Source: Comamonadaceae bacterium (lineage in GTDB: Bacteria; Pseudomonadota; Gammaproteobacteria; Burkholderiales; Burkholderiaceae_C). Taken from it: DNA of 64,000 nt. The notes beneath the pieces were generated by a model that was not told the origin of the DNA, searched no databases, and saw only the letters and a program-made list of their open reading frames with translations. Of this stretch, positions 1 through 9,351 are shown piece after piece (position 1 is the stretch's first letter; each line of letters opens with the position of its first letter). Made by a program: the position numbers and the translations under genes. The stretch is taken from the NCBI GenBank assembly GCA_027484575.1, contig JAIXSQ010000015.1:124001-188000 (forward strand), written 5' to 3'.

Positions 1-1174
1 GCGCGTTGAGCAGCAGGTTGTGCACGATCTGCTCCAGCGCCACCGGCTCGGCCTGCACCCGCACCGGCTGTGCGCCCTGCAGCCGCGGCACCACCTGCCG
101 GCGGGCGAACTCGGGCGCGAGCAGGTCGAAGGCATTGCGCACCGTGTCCTGCAGCAGCACCGCCTGGGCGGGCTGGGCGCCGGGCCGCTCGATGCTGCGG
201 CGCAGGCGCGCCACCACCTCGCTGGCGCGCCGGGCCTGCCCGGCCGCCTGCTCCATCGCGCCGCGCGCCGCGTCCAGCTCCGGCGGCTCGTCGGCCAGCA
301 GGCGGCGCGCCGCCTGGGTGCTGGCCAGCACGGCCGTCAGCGGCTGGTTCAGCTCGTGCGCCAGCCCCGCGGCCAGCTCGCCCAGCGTGTTCAGCCGCGC
401 CACCTGCCCCAGGCGTAGCAGTTCCTCGGCCCGGCGCCGCGCCGCGCGCTGGCGCTGCCAGGCGGCGCCGGCGGCAGCCAGCGCTCCCGCGGCGATGGCC
501 CACCCGCCCATGGCGGCCCAGGGCAGCTCGGCCCAGCGCAGGTCGCGCGCGAGCACCAGCGTGGCGGGCTGGCTGGCCGACGCCAGCGGCTTGCGCAGCT
601 GGTCGCGCCCCAGCAGCGACGGCGCCTCACGTCCCGGCTGCAGCACCAGCGGCGTGTCGCCCAGCAGCAGCGCCACCTGCGTGTCGCCGTCGCGCGGCAG
701 CGGCCATTCGGCCCAGGGCAGGGCGGCGCGCAGGTCCACCTGCAGCGCGAAGCTGGCGGGCTCGGCCGCCTGCAGCAGCCACAGGCGGCCGGCCTGCGCA
801 TCGGCCGACGCGGCTGCCGCCACGGCCACCGGCCGCTGCGCGCTGCGCGACTGCGCCTGGGCGCTGCGCCAGGCCGGCTCGGGCCAGTCGTCGCCGGGGC
901 CGAGCCGGCGCACGGCCAGGATCTGCGGGTACAGGGCGGTCAGGCGCTGCAGGCCGTCGGCGCCCGCGGCGGGCTGCAGCAGGGCCAGCGTGGCCAGCAC
1001 CGCGTCGTGCTGGGCCGCGCGCTGGCTGAGCAGGCGGTGGACGATGCGGCCCTGGTTGTCGAAGGCCTCGCGGTCGCGGGCCCGGTCCCAGGCGGCCAGG
1101 GCCAGCGCGCCGGCCGCCGCCGCCAGCAGCCAGGCGGCGACCCAGGGCCACGAGGACGACAGGCGGGGGCGCAT
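1..1174 (-). CDS. sensor histidine kinase, DctB-like (5' part; runs off the window)
   Basis: The minus strand is open from an ATG at 1174 to the window edge, about 391 codons. Seen: an N-terminal membrane segment (residues about 7-24), a periplasmic-type sensor region, a second hydrophobic stretch near residue 200, then an H-box (AHELNQPL) with the phosphoacceptor near His273 and an N-box (VHNLLLNA) at the very edge. An H-box followed by NQPLTA is typical of the DctB/FixL group of two-component kinases. The ATP-binding C-terminus and any response regulator lie outside. The ligand is unknown. It is divergent from the CDF exporter with 43 bases between the two starts. Confidence 0.85.
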   Translation of the reverse strand, partial: MRPRLSSSWPWVAAWLLAAAAGALALAAWDRARDREAFDNQGRIVHRLLSQRAAQHDAVLATLALLQPAAGADGLQRLTALYPQILAVRRLGPGDDWPEPAWRSAQAQSRSAQRPVAVAAAASADAQAGRLWLLQAAEPASFALQVDLRAALPWAEWPLPRDGDTQVALLLGDTPLVLQPGREAPSLLGRDQLRKPLASASQPATLVLARDLRWAELPWAAMGGWAIAAGALAAAGAAWQRQRAARRRAEELLRLGQVARLNTLGELAAGLAHELNQPLTAVLASTQAARRLLADEPPELDAARGAMEQAAGQARRASEVVARLRRSIERPGAQPAQAVLLQDTVRNAFDLLAPEFARRQVVPRLQGAQPVRVQAEPVALEQIVHNLLLNA

Positions 1175-1217
1175 CGCGGTCGATTCTGGCACGCGCCCCT
1201 GCCGTAGCATCGTCCCC
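1175..1217. promoter_or_regulatory. divergent promoter region, probably leaderless in both directions
   Basis: On the plus strand TAGCAT (1205-1210) lies 7 nt before the ATG at 1218. On the minus strand CAGAAT (complement of 1183-1188) lies 8 nt before the ATG at 1174. Neither start has a Shine-Dalgarno sequence. The geometry of a -10 hexamer followed directly by a start codon suggests leaderless mRNAs; this is inference. Confidence 0.45.
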
Positions 1218-2135
1218 ATGACCCTCGCGCAACGCGCCGCCCGCATCGTCCCCGCCACGTGGCTGCGCGTGTCCATCCTCGTGGCCCTGGCCACCATCGC
1301 GCTCAAGACCGCCGCCTGGTGGCTGACCGGCTCGGTGGGCCTGCTGTCCGACGCGATGGAGTCCGGCGTCAACCTCGCCAGCGCCGCCTTCGGCCTGGCG
1401 ATGGTGCGGCTGGCGGCGCTGCCGCCCGACCCCGAGCATCCCTACGGCCACCACAAGGCCGAGTACTTCGCCTCGGCCTTCGAGGGCCTGGCCATCGTGG
1501 CGGCCGCGCTGGCCATCGGCTGGGCCGCGGTCGACCGCATCCTGCACCCGCAGCCGATCGGGCAGGTGGGGGCCGGTCTGGCGCTGTCGGTGGTGGCCTC
1601 GGCGCTGAACGGCGCGCTGGCCTGGGCCATGCTGCACTCGGCGCGCGCGCACCGCTCGATGGCGCTGGAGGGCGATGCGCGCCACCTGCTGACCGACGTC
1701 TGGACCTCGGCCGGCGTGGTGCTGGGCATCGGCCTGGTCGCCGCCACCGGCTGGGGCTGGGTGGACCCGCTGGTCGCGCTGGGCGTGGCGGCCAACATCC
1801 TGCGCGAGGGATTCCAGCTCGCGCGCCGCTCGGCCAACGGCCTGATGGACAAGCGCGTCGACCGCGCGACGCTGGCCGCCATCGAGGAGGTGCTCGCGGG
1901 CTTCGCGCATCCCGCGATCCGCTTCGACCACGTGGTCACGCGCCGCTCGGGCACGCGGCGCTTCGTCGACCTGCACATGCACATGCCGGCCGACTGGACG
2001 CTGCGCCGGGCCGCCGCGCTGCGCATCTCGGTCGAGCAGGCGCTGATGGGCGCCGTGCCCGGCCTGCGCGCCACCATCCAGCTGCTGCCGCAGGACGTCG
2101 AGGCGCACGTCGACGACCCGAGGGACCCGCTGTGA
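1218..2135 (+). CDS. cation diffusion facilitator (CDF) family metal exporter
   Basis: 305 aa inner-membrane protein, the usual CDF length. CDF proteins exchange Zn2+, Co2+, Fe2+ or Mn2+ for protons. Seen: membrane segments from residue about 15, the CDF signature around [12 protein letters not shown] with its metal-site Asp, the [10 protein letters not shown] loop, a second HxxxD site in HLLTDVWTS, and a soluble C-terminal domain rich in His (LHMHMPADW). The ATG was chosen because the protein starts just before the first membrane segment; the frame stays open upstream but reads antisense to the kinase. The stop overlaps the dtd start, so the two are probably co-translated. Metal specificity cannot be read. 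Confidence 0.9.
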   Translation: MTLAQRAARIVPATWLRVSILVALATIALKTAAWWLTGSVGLLSDAMESGVNLASAAFGLAMVRLAALPPDPEHPYGHHKAEYFASAFEGLAIVAAALAIGWAAVDRILHPQPIGQVGAGLALSVVASALNGALAWAMLHSARAHRSMALEGDARHLLTDVWTSAGVVLGIGLVAATGWGWVDPLVALGVAANILREGFQLARRSANGLMDKRVDRATLAAIEEVLAGFAHPAIRFDHVVTRRSGTRRFVDLHMHMPADWTLRRAAALRISVEQALMGAVPGLRATIQLLPQDVEAHVDDPRDPL

Positions 2136-2578
2136 TCGGCCTGCTGCAGCGCGTGCGCGAGGCGCGCGTCGACGTGGACGGCCGCACCGTCGGCGCGATC
2201 GGTCCCGGCTTCCTGCTGCTGCTGTGCGCCGAGCGCGGCGACACCGACACGCAGGCGCAGCGCCTGCTGGCCAAGGTGCTCAAGCTGCGCGTGTTCGCCG
2301 ACGAGGCCGGCAAGATGAACCGCAGCCTGCAGGACACCGGCGGCGGCCTGCTGGTGGTCAGCCAGTTCACGCTGGCGGCCGACACCAGCAGCGGCAACCG
2401 TCCGGGCTTCTGCAACGCCGCCCCGCCCGAGGAGGGCCGGCGTCTCTACGATCACTTCGTCGCGCTGGCCCGTGCCGCCCACCCGCAGGTGGCCACCGGC
2501 GAGTTCGGGGCCGACATGCAGGTGCACCTGGTCAACGACGGGCCGGTGACCATCCCCCTGCGCATCCCGCCCGGCTGA
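2132..2578 (+). CDS. dtd: D-aminoacyl-tRNA deacylase
   Basis: 148 aa, full length for DTD, which hydrolyses D-aminoacyl-tRNAs (D-Tyr, also Gly-tRNA-Ala) in the cytoplasm. Family motifs are intact: SQFTLAAD, the GNRPGF segment and the C-terminal NDGPVT with the conserved Gly-Pro. The start is GTG, and its GTGA overlaps the stop of the CDF gene, so translation is coupled. Only 20 bases separate its stop from the convergent DUF4198 gene. Confidence 0.96.
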   Translation: MIGLLQRVREARVDVDGRTVGAIGPGFLLLLCAERGDTDTQAQRLLAKVLKLRVFADEAGKMNRSLQDTGGGLLVVSQFTLAADTSSGNRPGFCNAAPPEEGRRLYDHFVALARAAHPQVATGEFGADMQVHLVNDGPVTIPLRIPPG

Positions 2579-2598
2579 GGCCGGCGGACGCGACGGGC

Positions 2599-3291
2599 TC
2601 AGGGCGCCTCGAACACCAGGTTGGTGGCGATGGCCAGTGCGTCGTGGGTCGGGTCGCCAGCGATGCGCGTGCGGCGCTCGGCCCACACGACGTTGCGGCC
2701 CGCCTGCACGGGGAGGGTGGCCCGGCCGTCCGCGTCGGTGCGCGGCCCGGGCGCGTGTTCGCTGGCCGACACCTTCACGCCCGGCACCGGCTGCCCCGCC
2801 GCGAGCAGCTGGACCGTGATCGTGCCGCCGGCGCGCGGTGGCGCCGCGTCCTGCGGCACCACTTCGAGCTCCAGGCCGAGCGGCCGGGTGACCTGCGGGT
2901 CCCAGCGCACGACGTACTTGGCCGTCTTGCGCGCCCACACCGCCGAGACCGCGCCGGGCACCTCGTGCATCGGCCGAGGGACCGTGCCCTGCGCGGTGCG
3001 GCTGTAGAAGCCGTTGTCGAACGCCAGCGCGAGCAGGCGCGCGTCGGCGGGTGCCTGCACGCGCAGGTCGCCGGCACCGGCCTGCGGCGCCATGGGGGTG
3101 GGCTCGCCCCCGGGCCCGATCGCCCAGGCGCGGCGCAGCTTGGCGGGTGCATAGGCCAGCGGCTTGCCGTCGTCGGCAAAGCGCACGTGGTACCAGCCCG
3201 GCTGCGCGGGATCGGGCGCGAAGAACGCGTCGTGGGCACAGGCGGGGCCCAGCAGGGCCAGGCCGGACAGCAGGCAGGACAGGTGCTTCAT
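2599..3291 (-). CDS. DUF4198 periplasmic protein, downstream of a TonB receptor
   Basis: 230 aa with a signal peptide ending around ACA-HD; the mature protein starts His-Asp, the usual DUF4198 feature. The rest looks like an all-beta periplasmic domain. DUF4198 genes often accompany TonB receptors and nickel/cobalt permeases, so metal handling is plausible but unproven. I chose the ATG at 3291, with GGAG about 11 nt upstream. An ATG at 3303 would overlap the TonB-receptor stop (ATGA) and adds four residues. It is last in the minus-strand locus. A second DUF4198 protein is encoded at 8539-9351, with low similarity beyond the fold. Confidence 0.8.
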   Translation of the reverse strand: MKHLSCLLSGLALLGPACAHDAFFAPDPAQPGWYHVRFADDGKPLAYAPAKLRRAWAIGPGGEPTPMAPQAGAGDLRVQAPADARLLALAFDNGFYSRTAQGTVPRPMHEVPGAVSAVWARKTAKYVVRWDPQVTRPLGLELEVVPQDAAPPRAGGTITVQLLAAGQPVPGVKVSASEHAPGPRTDADGRATLPVQAGRNVVWAERRTRIAGDPTHDALAIATNLVFEAP

Positions 3292-3299
3292 GGAAGGGC

Positions 3300-5372
3300 T
3301 CATCTCCAGTCGATCTGCAGGCCCGCCGTCACCGCGCGGGGCGCACCGGGGGCGACCAGGCTCTGCCCGCCGATCTGGAAGGCGTTGGTCGCGTAGGTCC
3401 TGTCGGCGAGGTTGGCCACCGACAGCCGCGCGCGCACCGGCGTGCGGCTCCACTGCCCACGCCAGGTCAGTCCGGCGTCCACGGTGGTGTAGCCGGCCCA
3501 GGCCAGCAGGTTCAGCCCGGCGGCATCGTAGAAGTAGCGGCCGACCTGGTTGACGCCCAGCCAGGCGCCCAGCCCCTCGTCCTCGCCGTAGGCCAGGCGT
3601 GCCGAACTGGTCGTGCGCGGCACCCCGTTGACCTGCCGGCCGACCAGCCGCGGGTCGGGGTTGGCGCGGATCACGCCTTCGGCGCGGCCGTGGGCGACGG
3701 TGAGCGTCCAGGCCTGCCCCAGGGCCCACAGCACCTCCAGGTCCCAGCCGCGGCGCCGGGTCTCGCCCGCGTTGAAGAACTGGCCCGAGCCGGGCGGCAG
3801 CTCACGGATCTCGCCGGCGCTGTCCAGGCGCCAGACGGCCAGGTCCAGCTGCAGGTCGGCCGTGGCCTTCCACGCCGCACCCACCTCGTGCTGCACGAAG
3901 GTGGTCGGCGAGGTCGCATTGGTCGGCGCATACAGGCCGCGGACGTTGGCCAGCTGGAAGCCGGCGTTGCGGCTGGCGCGCAGGTCCAGCCCGGGCGCGA
4001 CGCGCGAGCGCACACCCAGCTTGGGGCTGACCTGGTGCGCGGCCTGCAGCGGCACGTCGCAGGGCGGGTCGGTCGGCCCCACGATCTCCGGGGCGCGGAC
4101 GCTGCAGCCGCCGCTGAAGCGGTCGGCCCGCAGCCCGATGCTGGGGCGCAGCCAGGGCGCGATGTCGGCTTCGGCCTGCGCATAGGCGCTGGCCGTGTCG
4201 AAGCGGTAGGCGCGGTCCTGCCGCGCGGTGGGCGGCAGCACGCGGGCGCGTTGCCCGGTGTTGTCCTGGTAGTCGTAGCGCGTGCTCTCGCGGGTGGTCT
4301 CCAGGCCCGCGACCCAGGCCAGCGGCGTGGCGCCCAGCCGGTGCTTGCCGTTGAGGCTCAGGCCCGCGCCCAGCACGCTGCGGTCGTAATCCTCCTCGCG
4401 CTGCCGCCAGGCGTCCGGCGCCACGGGGCGGGTGAACCAGCGGGTGTAGCCCTGCTGCGTGCCGTAGAGCGAGGCCAGCAGCGTGGTGCCCTCCGACAGG
4501 CGATGCGTCAGGTCGGCGCGCGCCGTGCGGAAGTCCTTGCGGCCGCCGTCGTCGCGCACGCGCGGGTCCTTGCCCTGCGGGTCGGTCGCGAACTGCGCCA
4601 GCGTGAGGTAGCCGGCCGAGTCCCAGCGGCCTGCATGCGCACGGGCCGAGAACGACAGGCTGCCCGCGCGCAGCGGGACGGTGTAGCGGCCGGCCAGCGT
4701 GGTGCGGTCGTAGCCCGATTGCGGCCGGGCCCCGCCGGTCGTGAACGCCTGCGCTGCCAGGTTCAGCTGGCCGCGCGGCATGGACCAGCCACCGGCCGCC
4801 TGGACGTCGGCAGTGCCGAAGCTGCCGACCGTCACGTCGGCCAGCTGCGCGTTGCCGCCGCCGCGGGTGCGCAGGAAGATCGTGCCGGCGCGGTTGTAGT
4901 TGCCCACCAGCACGCTGGCCGGACCCTTCACCACGTCCACCCGCTCGAGCTCCAGCGGGATCACCACGTTCAGGTCGGCGTAGCCGTCCGCGTGCGAGAT
5001 GGCCTCGTTCAGGACGATGCCGTCCAGCACCAGGCCCAGGTCGCCGCCGTGGCCGCCGGCGCCGAAGCCCCGCAGCGCGATCACGTCCACCACCCCGCCG
5101 AGGCCGTAGCCCATCACCCGCAGCCCCGGCACGCGGGCCAGCAGCTGCTGCGGCTGCGACACCGCCGCGTCGCGGATCTCGGCGGCCTCCAGGGTCGTGC
5201 GCGTGGCGGGCGTGCCCTGGCTGCCCGTGAGCGCCTCGCCGCGGATCACGACGGGCGCGAGCGCCGCGTCGGCCCTGGCCGCCGTGGCGGCGGCCAGCAG
5301 CGCAGCGCCCGCGCAGGCCAGCCGGATCGGGCGCAGGCGGGCCCGGCGGGTGAAGGGGCGCGGAGGCGGCAT
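3300..5372 (-). CDS. TonB-dependent outer-membrane receptor
   Basis: 690 aa, typical for the family. A signal peptide (about residues 1-33, Arg-rich then Ala/Leu) precedes a plug domain in which LARVPGLRVMGYG and RVDVVKGPASVLVGN are recognisable plug motifs. The rest is a predicted 22-strand barrel. Such receptors import metal chelates or other scarce ligands using the TonB-ExbBD energy system. The ATG at 5372 was chosen because it starts directly before the signal peptide. Neighbours (DUF4198, lipoprotein, DUF4331, HupE-like permease) suggest a metal ligand rather than a siderophore. The substrate is inferred from context only. Confidence 0.9.
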   Translation of the reverse strand: MPPPRPFTRRARLRPIRLACAGAALLAAATAARADAALAPVVIRGEALTGSQGTPATRTTLEAAEIRDAAVSQPQQLLARVPGLRVMGYGLGGVVDVIALRGFGAGGHGGDLGLVLDGIVLNEAISHADGYADLNVVIPLELERVDVVKGPASVLVGNYNRAGTIFLRTRGGGNAQLADVTVGSFGTADVQAAGGWSMPRGQLNLAAQAFTTGGARPQSGYDRTTLAGRYTVPLRAGSLSFSARAHAGRWDSAGYLTLAQFATDPQGKDPRVRDDGGRKDFRTARADLTHRLSEGTTLLASLYGTQQGYTRWFTRPVAPDAWRQREEDYDRSVLGAGLSLNGKHRLGATPLAWVAGLETTRESTRYDYQDNTGQRARVLPPTARQDRAYRFDTASAYAQAEADIAPWLRPSIGLRADRFSGGCSVRAPEIVGPTDPPCDVPLQAAHQVSPKLGVRSRVAPGLDLRASRNAGFQLANVRGLYAPTNATSPTTFVQHEVGAAWKATADLQLDLAVWRLDSAGEIRELPPGSGQFFNAGETRRRGWDLEVLWALGQAWTLTVAHGRAEGVIRANPDPRLVGRQVNGVPRTTSSARLAYGEDEGLGAWLGVNQVGRYFYDAAGLNLLAWAGYTTVDAGLTWRGQWSRTPVRARLSVANLADRTYATNAFQIGGQSLVAPGAPRAVTAGLQIDWR

Positions 5373-5399
5373 GGTGCGGTGGCAGCGGATGCCGAGTCT

Positions 5400-5425
5400 C
5401 ACCGCGCCACCGGCCCGTCGCGGTG
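5400..5425. terminator. hairpin between lipoprotein gene and TonB receptor gene
   Basis: CACCGCG (5400-5406) pairs perfectly with CGCGGTG (5419-5425) around a 12-nt loop in the 94-nt gap. No T-run follows, so it may attenuate or stabilise rather than terminate. Confidence 0.3.
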
Positions 5426-5466
5426 GCCCCTTCGGATGGCCGGCCTGCAGGGACCGGGCCGGTGCA

Positions 5467-5724
5467 TCAGATCGGCGCGGGTTCGCTGGTGTCGGCGGCC
5501 GGCGCCGCGGAGGCCGGCAGGGCCACCGGCTCCGCGGTGTCGCCATTGCTGGCGACCACCTGGCGCACGAAGGCCATGAAGGCGTCGACCGAGCCGAACG
5601 CCGCCGCCGCGGTGCCAGCGGCGCCGGTGTCGGCGGCCGAGCCGTCCCCGGAGGACGAGCCTCCGCCGCATGCCGCCACGGCCGCGCTGCACGCGACCGC
5701 CAGGACCAGGGTCTTGCCTCGCAT
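5467..5724 (-). CDS. small predicted lipoprotein, hypothetical
   Basis: 85 aa. A signal sequence ends in AVAAC-GGG, a plausible lipobox with Cys at about residue 19, followed by a Gly/Ser linker and a short helical domain (FGSVDAFMAFVRQVVAS). I do not recognise a named family. It starts 8 nt after the DUF4331 gene on the same strand and is probably co-transcribed with it; small lipoproteins of this type are often found beside DUF4331 genes. Function unknown. Confidence 0.7.
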   Translation of the reverse strand: MRGKTLVLAVACSAAVAACGGGSSSGDGSAADTGAAGTAAAAFGSVDAFMAFVRQVVASNGDTAEPVALPASAAPAADTSEPAPI

Positions 5725-5732
5725 GGCGGACC

Positions 5733-7241
5733 TCACCGGGTGCCCGCGGCAGGCGCGGGGTTGAGGTTGCCCGACAGGGGCGCGGTCAGGTACGGGAAGG
5801 CCGCGCCGTAGTCGGCCGCGGTCTTGCGCACGCCGTCGGTCAGGGGAGCCCCGCCCGCCGGTGCGTCGCCTGGCCGGCAGCCCACGCCCAGGGTGTCGCC
5901 CGGCCCGGTCAGCACGCACAGCGCGCCCATGGCCACCCGCAGCGACAGGTCGGTCACGTCGTCGGCCGGGCGGCGTCCGTTGGGAAAGCCCGCGTTGTCC
6001 CCGGCGGCCACGCCCAGCGGGTTCTGCGTCGCCGCAGGCGTGGGCGCGATCGAGGTGTTCAGCCGCAGCATCTCCGACGGCGTCGGGTTCACCGGCTGGT
6101 TCAGCCCCCGGATGCCGGTCAGGAACGCGGCCACCAGGTCGGTGCGCGGGAAGTTCGTCGGCGCGGGCGCGCTCGGGTACAGGGTCTGGATCAGCGCGGG
6201 CAGGGCAGGGTTGGTCACGTAGCCGGCGAAGGTGCCGTCGTTGCGCGGCCGCGATGCGTTGAAGCGGTCCTTGTCCTCCAGGCCGATCACGACCTCGTTG
6301 ACCAGCGGCATGCCCAGGCGCGAGACCTGGGTCCAGGCACCGCCGGAGCGGGTGGACTGGTTCAGCCCGGTGGCCGGCTCGCCGTTGAGCAGCCGGCCCT
6401 GGCGCATGCTGGCGGTCGTCCAGGCCCCGATCACCGGGTCGTTGCCGGTGCGCAGGCAGGCGATCGGCAGTTCCATGGCGATGGTGCTGACGTTCTTGCC
6501 TTCCAGGTCGTTGTTGTTGCCCCCGACCTCCGGGCCGAGCGGGTTGAGGTTGACCAGGTCGAAGATCTTGCCCACCGCGATGTAGAAGGGCTCCTTGCGC
6601 TGGCCGACGAACACCCGTGCCGGCGTCGCGCAGCCGGGCACGTTGACCGTGTAGACGTGCTGCGCCGCGTAGTCGGCGTAGCCGCCGGGGAAGCTCTTCT
6701 CGCCGATGTTGTCGACCGGCTTGTCGAAGCGCCCGGCCGTGCTGCCGCCGCCGGCGGCCGACACGCTGGCGCGGGTGCCGCTGCGGCGGTCGCCGCGCAC
6801 CAGGTCGATGCCGTAGGTCTCGCGCACGTTCAGCGTGGCCGGGTTCACGCCGGTGACCGGGCCCGAGTTGATCAGCGGGATGCGGGTCTGCTGCCCGCCC
6901 ACCGCCAGCGCGGTGTTCTTCGACTCGTTGCGGAACCGGAACTGGAAGGTCAGGTCCTCGCGCGCGTCGCCGTTGTTGTCGATGTGGATCTCGTACAGCG
7001 CGTCCTGGTCGAACATGTAGAAGTTCGGGCCGCCCTGCGGGTCCTGGAACGGGATGTAGTTGGCCAGGATGGTGACGAAATCCTGCCGGCCCGGCTCGTA
7101 GCTGCGGAACATGTACAGGTCGGTGGCGTCGACCTTGGGCATGTTCGTCAGGGCCGGCGATTCGCGGTGGCTCGACGCGAGCGCCGCCCCGGCCGCGACG
7201 GCGAGCAGCACCAGCGGGACCACGCGTTGTGCAGATGGCAT
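5733..7241 (-). CDS. DUF4331 domain protein, exported
   Basis: 502 aa. A signal peptide (residues 1 to about 22, ending ALA-SSHRESP) precedes a long DUF4331 domain. The SSHREAP-like start, DATDLYMFRSYEPG and the FQFRFRN region are diagnostic. It is probably periplasmic or cell-surface. Two Cys near the C-terminus (LCVL and VGCRPG) may form a disulfide. The ATG has a good ribosome site (AAGGAG, 7 nt upstream). The family has no firmly assigned biochemistry; its neighbours place it in an envelope/metal locus. Full length, no defects seen. Confidence 0.88.
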   Translation of the reverse strand: MPSAQRVVPLVLLAVAAGAALASSHRESPALTNMPKVDATDLYMFRSYEPGRQDFVTILANYIPFQDPQGGPNFYMFDQDALYEIHIDNNGDAREDLTFQFRFRNESKNTALAVGGQQTRIPLINSGPVTGVNPATLNVRETYGIDLVRGDRRSGTRASVSAAGGGSTAGRFDKPVDNIGEKSFPGGYADYAAQHVYTVNVPGCATPARVFVGQRKEPFYIAVGKIFDLVNLNPLGPEVGGNNNDLEGKNVSTIAMELPIACLRTGNDPVIGAWTTASMRQGRLLNGEPATGLNQSTRSGGAWTQVSRLGMPLVNEVVIGLEDKDRFNASRPRNDGTFAGYVTNPALPALIQTLYPSAPAPTNFPRTDLVAAFLTGIRGLNQPVNPTPSEMLRLNTSIAPTPAATQNPLGVAAGDNAGFPNGRRPADDVTDLSLRVAMGALCVLTGPGDTLGVGCRPGDAPAGGAPLTDGVRKTAADYGAAFPYLTAPLSGNLNPAPAAGTR

Positions 7242-7389
7242 GTGAACTCCTTGTGAACTGTCTCGCGCCAACGGCGGGAGTGCAGGCAGCGTCGGCCTGG
7301 CCCGGAGCGGGACCTGTAGGACATGACCGGTCCCGCACAGAGATGACGCCCGACAGCGACGTCCGTGGGAACTGCCCAGCCAGTGCGGC

Positions 7390-7908
7390 TCAGGCGCCGG
7401 GGCCGCGCCACCACAGGGCGAGCAGCAGCGCCCCCAGCGCGGCCAGCCACGCGCCGGCGACGCGCCGGGCCGTGCGCCCTGCCGGGCGCAGCGCGGGGGG
7501 CAGCCCGGGGCGGCCGTGCAGCAGCAGCCCCGTGGCCGCCAGCACCGCCAGCGCCAGCACGCTGCCCACCGCCTCGGCCGGCCACGAGGTCGGCAGCCCG
7601 GCTGCCCAGCCCGCTGCCACCCCGCAGGCCAGCCACGGCAGGGCCGCAGCGCGGATGCGCCGGGCCGAGGCGCCCAGGGCCGCGGCGCCGCCGCCCAGCA
7701 CCATGCAGGCGGCCGCGCAGGCCGTGGCCGCCGGCGTGTCCGGGAGCAGCCGGGCCAGGGCGGCGCCGGCCGCGAACAGCCCCGCGCCCAGGACGGCGTG
7801 GCGCCACGTGCCCGGCGACGTGGCCAGGCACGCCGCCGCCACCGCACCCAGCGCCGGCACGGCGCCGAGCGCGAACAGCGCGCCGTCGAGCAGCTGGGCG
7901 GTGGTCAT
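7390..7908 (-). CDS. hypothetical multi-pass membrane protein
   Basis: 172 aa, almost entirely hydrophobic with about six Ala/Leu/Gly-rich membrane segments, and no recognisable family motif. The ATG at 7908 (MTTAQLLD) was chosen because the preceding residues in frame are Arg/Cys/Pro-rich and antisense-like. It lies 28 nt downstream of the HupE-like gene on the same strand, so it is probably the third gene of that unit and may be an accessory to the permease. Function unknown. Confidence 0.6.
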   Translation of the reverse strand: MTTAQLLDGALFALGAVPALGAVAAACLATSPGTWRHAVLGAGLFAAGAALARLLPDTPAATACAAACMVLGGGAAALGASARRIRAAALPWLACGVAAGWAAGLPTSWPAEAVGSVLALAVLAATGLLLHGRPGLPPALRPAGRTARRVAGAWLAALGALLLALWWRGPGA

Positions 7909-7936
7909 CGCGCCCGCCGTGCGCGGCGGCGTCCGC

Positions 7937-8542
7937 TCATCCGGCCGACAGCCGCTGCAGCAGCAGTGCGGCCCCCACGGCGCCGATCGCCGCGCCCAGC
8001 GCGCGCAGCAGCCGCAGGCCGTGGGTCCGGTGGCGCAGCGCGCCGATGCCGATCCCCGCGCCGTGCAGCAGCCCGCTGGCCAGCACGAAGCCGGCGGCGT
8101 AGCTGGCCGGCGAGGCCGCACCCGGCAGCTCCGTGCCGTGCGCGTGGCCGTGCAGGAAGCCGAACAGGGCCACCGGCACCAGGGCCGCGGCCACCGGCGC
8201 GCGCCAGGCCGCCGCGATGGCGCCGCCCAGGGCCAGCACGGACAGCGCCACGCCGGCCTCGACCGCCGGCACCGCCACGCCCGCGAGCGCGGCCACCGCG
8301 CCGACCACCATCAGCAGCGGGAACAGCACGGGCAGCGACCACACCAGCGGCGGCCCGAGCAGGGCGCCCCACAGGCCGACCGCCACCATGGCCAGCAGGT
8401 GGTCGCCGCCGGTCAGGGGATGCAGGAAGCCCTGCACGAATCCGCCGGCGGCCGGCGCGCCGCTGTGCGCCTGCGCGAGCAGCGGCAGGCTGCCAGCCAG
8501 GGCCAGGCCGCCGTGCCGCACCAGGCGGGCTGCCACGCTCAT
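7937..8542 (-). CDS. HupE/UreJ family permease (predicted nickel/cobalt)
   Basis: 201 aa. A cleavable or first hydrophobic segment ends LLAQAHSG, followed by the two His-rich HupE/UreJ motifs: HPLTGGDH (residues about 41-48) and FGFLHGHAHGTE, then further membrane helices. Family members are secondary transporters for Ni2+ or Co2+, often serving hydrogenase, urease or cobalamin. No such enzyme is in this window. Its start overlaps the stop of the DUF4198 gene (ATGA), which shows tight coupling. Confidence 0.88.
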   Translation of the reverse strand: MSVAARLVRHGGLALAGSLPLLAQAHSGAPAAGGFVQGFLHPLTGGDHLLAMVAVGLWGALLGPPLVWSLPVLFPLLMVVGAVAALAGVAVPAVEAGVALSVLALGGAIAAAWRAPVAAALVPVALFGFLHGHAHGTELPGAASPASYAAGFVLASGLLHGAGIGIGALRHRTHGLRLLRALGAAIGAVGAALLLQRLSAG

Positions 8543-9351
8543 CGCGCCTGCACCGTCAGCGTGGCGAAACGCGTGTGCCAGACCCCATCGGCGCCGGGCA
8601 GGGCGAAGGCGGTGGCGCGCAGCAACCACTCGCCGGGCAGGGGCAGCGCCAGTTCGACGCGGCCCTGCGCATCGGTCTGCCGCCACACGCCCAGCGGGCT
8701 GCGGGCCGAGACGAACTCCACGGCGAGTGCGGGCACCGGCCGGCCGTCGGCCAGGGCCTGGAAGGTCGCCGGCGTGCGCGACTGCAGCGCTTGGCCGCCC
8801 ACCGGCAGCAGCTCGAGCGGTGCGCCCGCCGGCGCGCGCAGCCCTGCCAGGCCGCCGGGCACCGCCGCCGGGACGGCTTCGGCGCGCGCCGACTTGCGGT
8901 AGGCCTCGGTCCACGGCACGCCGGCCTGGCGTTGCCGCGCCCAGGCGGCCCGCACCTCGTCGGGCGCACGCACTTCGTGCAGGTAGGTCTCGACCTGGGC
9001 CGGCGTGAGCACGATGCGCGCGGGCTGCAACTCCAGCCAGCAGGCCGCGGCGCCGGCCGGGTCGATGCGCGCGCGCAGCTCCAGCACGCTGTCGCGGGCC
9101 GTGCGTGCGGTCAGGCCATGGCGGGTGCCCTGGGCGTCGGTGCAGCCGCTGCGGGCGATGCGCGCCAGCGGCACGCTGTCGTCGGCCAGGGGATAGCGGG
9201 CTCCCCCGGCCAGGTGCAGCACCAGCAGGTCGGCCCCGGGGGGCGCCGCGACCGGCCGCAGCCAGGTGTCGTGGGCCCGCGCCGCACCGCCGCCCAGCGC
9301 GATCGCGCAGGCGAGGGCGACGGCCCCGAGGGGCCCTGGCAGGGCGGGCAT
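8539..9351 (-). CDS. DUF4198 periplasmic protein, coupled to HupE-like permease
   Basis: 270 aa. A signal peptide ends ARA-HDTWLRP, so the mature protein starts His-Asp, as in most DUF4198 proteins. The stop overlaps the permease start by ATGA. An alternative ATG at 9369 adds six residues (MLPHPP); the 9351 start gives the cleaner signal peptide. DUF4198 proteins encoded next to HupE/UreJ permeases are thought to help periplasmic metal delivery. That role is inferred from association here. Confidence 0.8.
   Translation of the reverse strand: MPALPGPLGAVALACAIALGGGAARAHDTWLRPVAAPPGADLLVLHLAGGARYPLADDSVPLARIARSGCTDAQGTRHGLTARTARDSVLELRARIDPAGAAACWLELQPARIVLTPAQVETYLHEVRAPDEVRAAWARQRQAGVPWTEAYRKSARAEAVPAAVPGGLAGLRAPAGAPLELLPVGGQALQSRTPATFQALADGRPVPALAVEFVSARSPLGVWRQTDAQGRVELALPLPGEWLLRATAFALPGADGVWHTRFATLTVQAR

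Noticed and set aside
6-1217. Long plus-strand open frame upstream of the CDF exporter
   Set aside because: It is antisense to the histidine kinase, whose H-box and N-box are clear; the plus-strand translation has Ser/Arg/Ala composition without motifs.
3051-5579. 842-codon plus-strand open frame antisense to the TonB receptor
   Set aside because: Composition is His/Gln/Arg/Gly-rich without domains, while the other strand encodes plug and barrel motifs.
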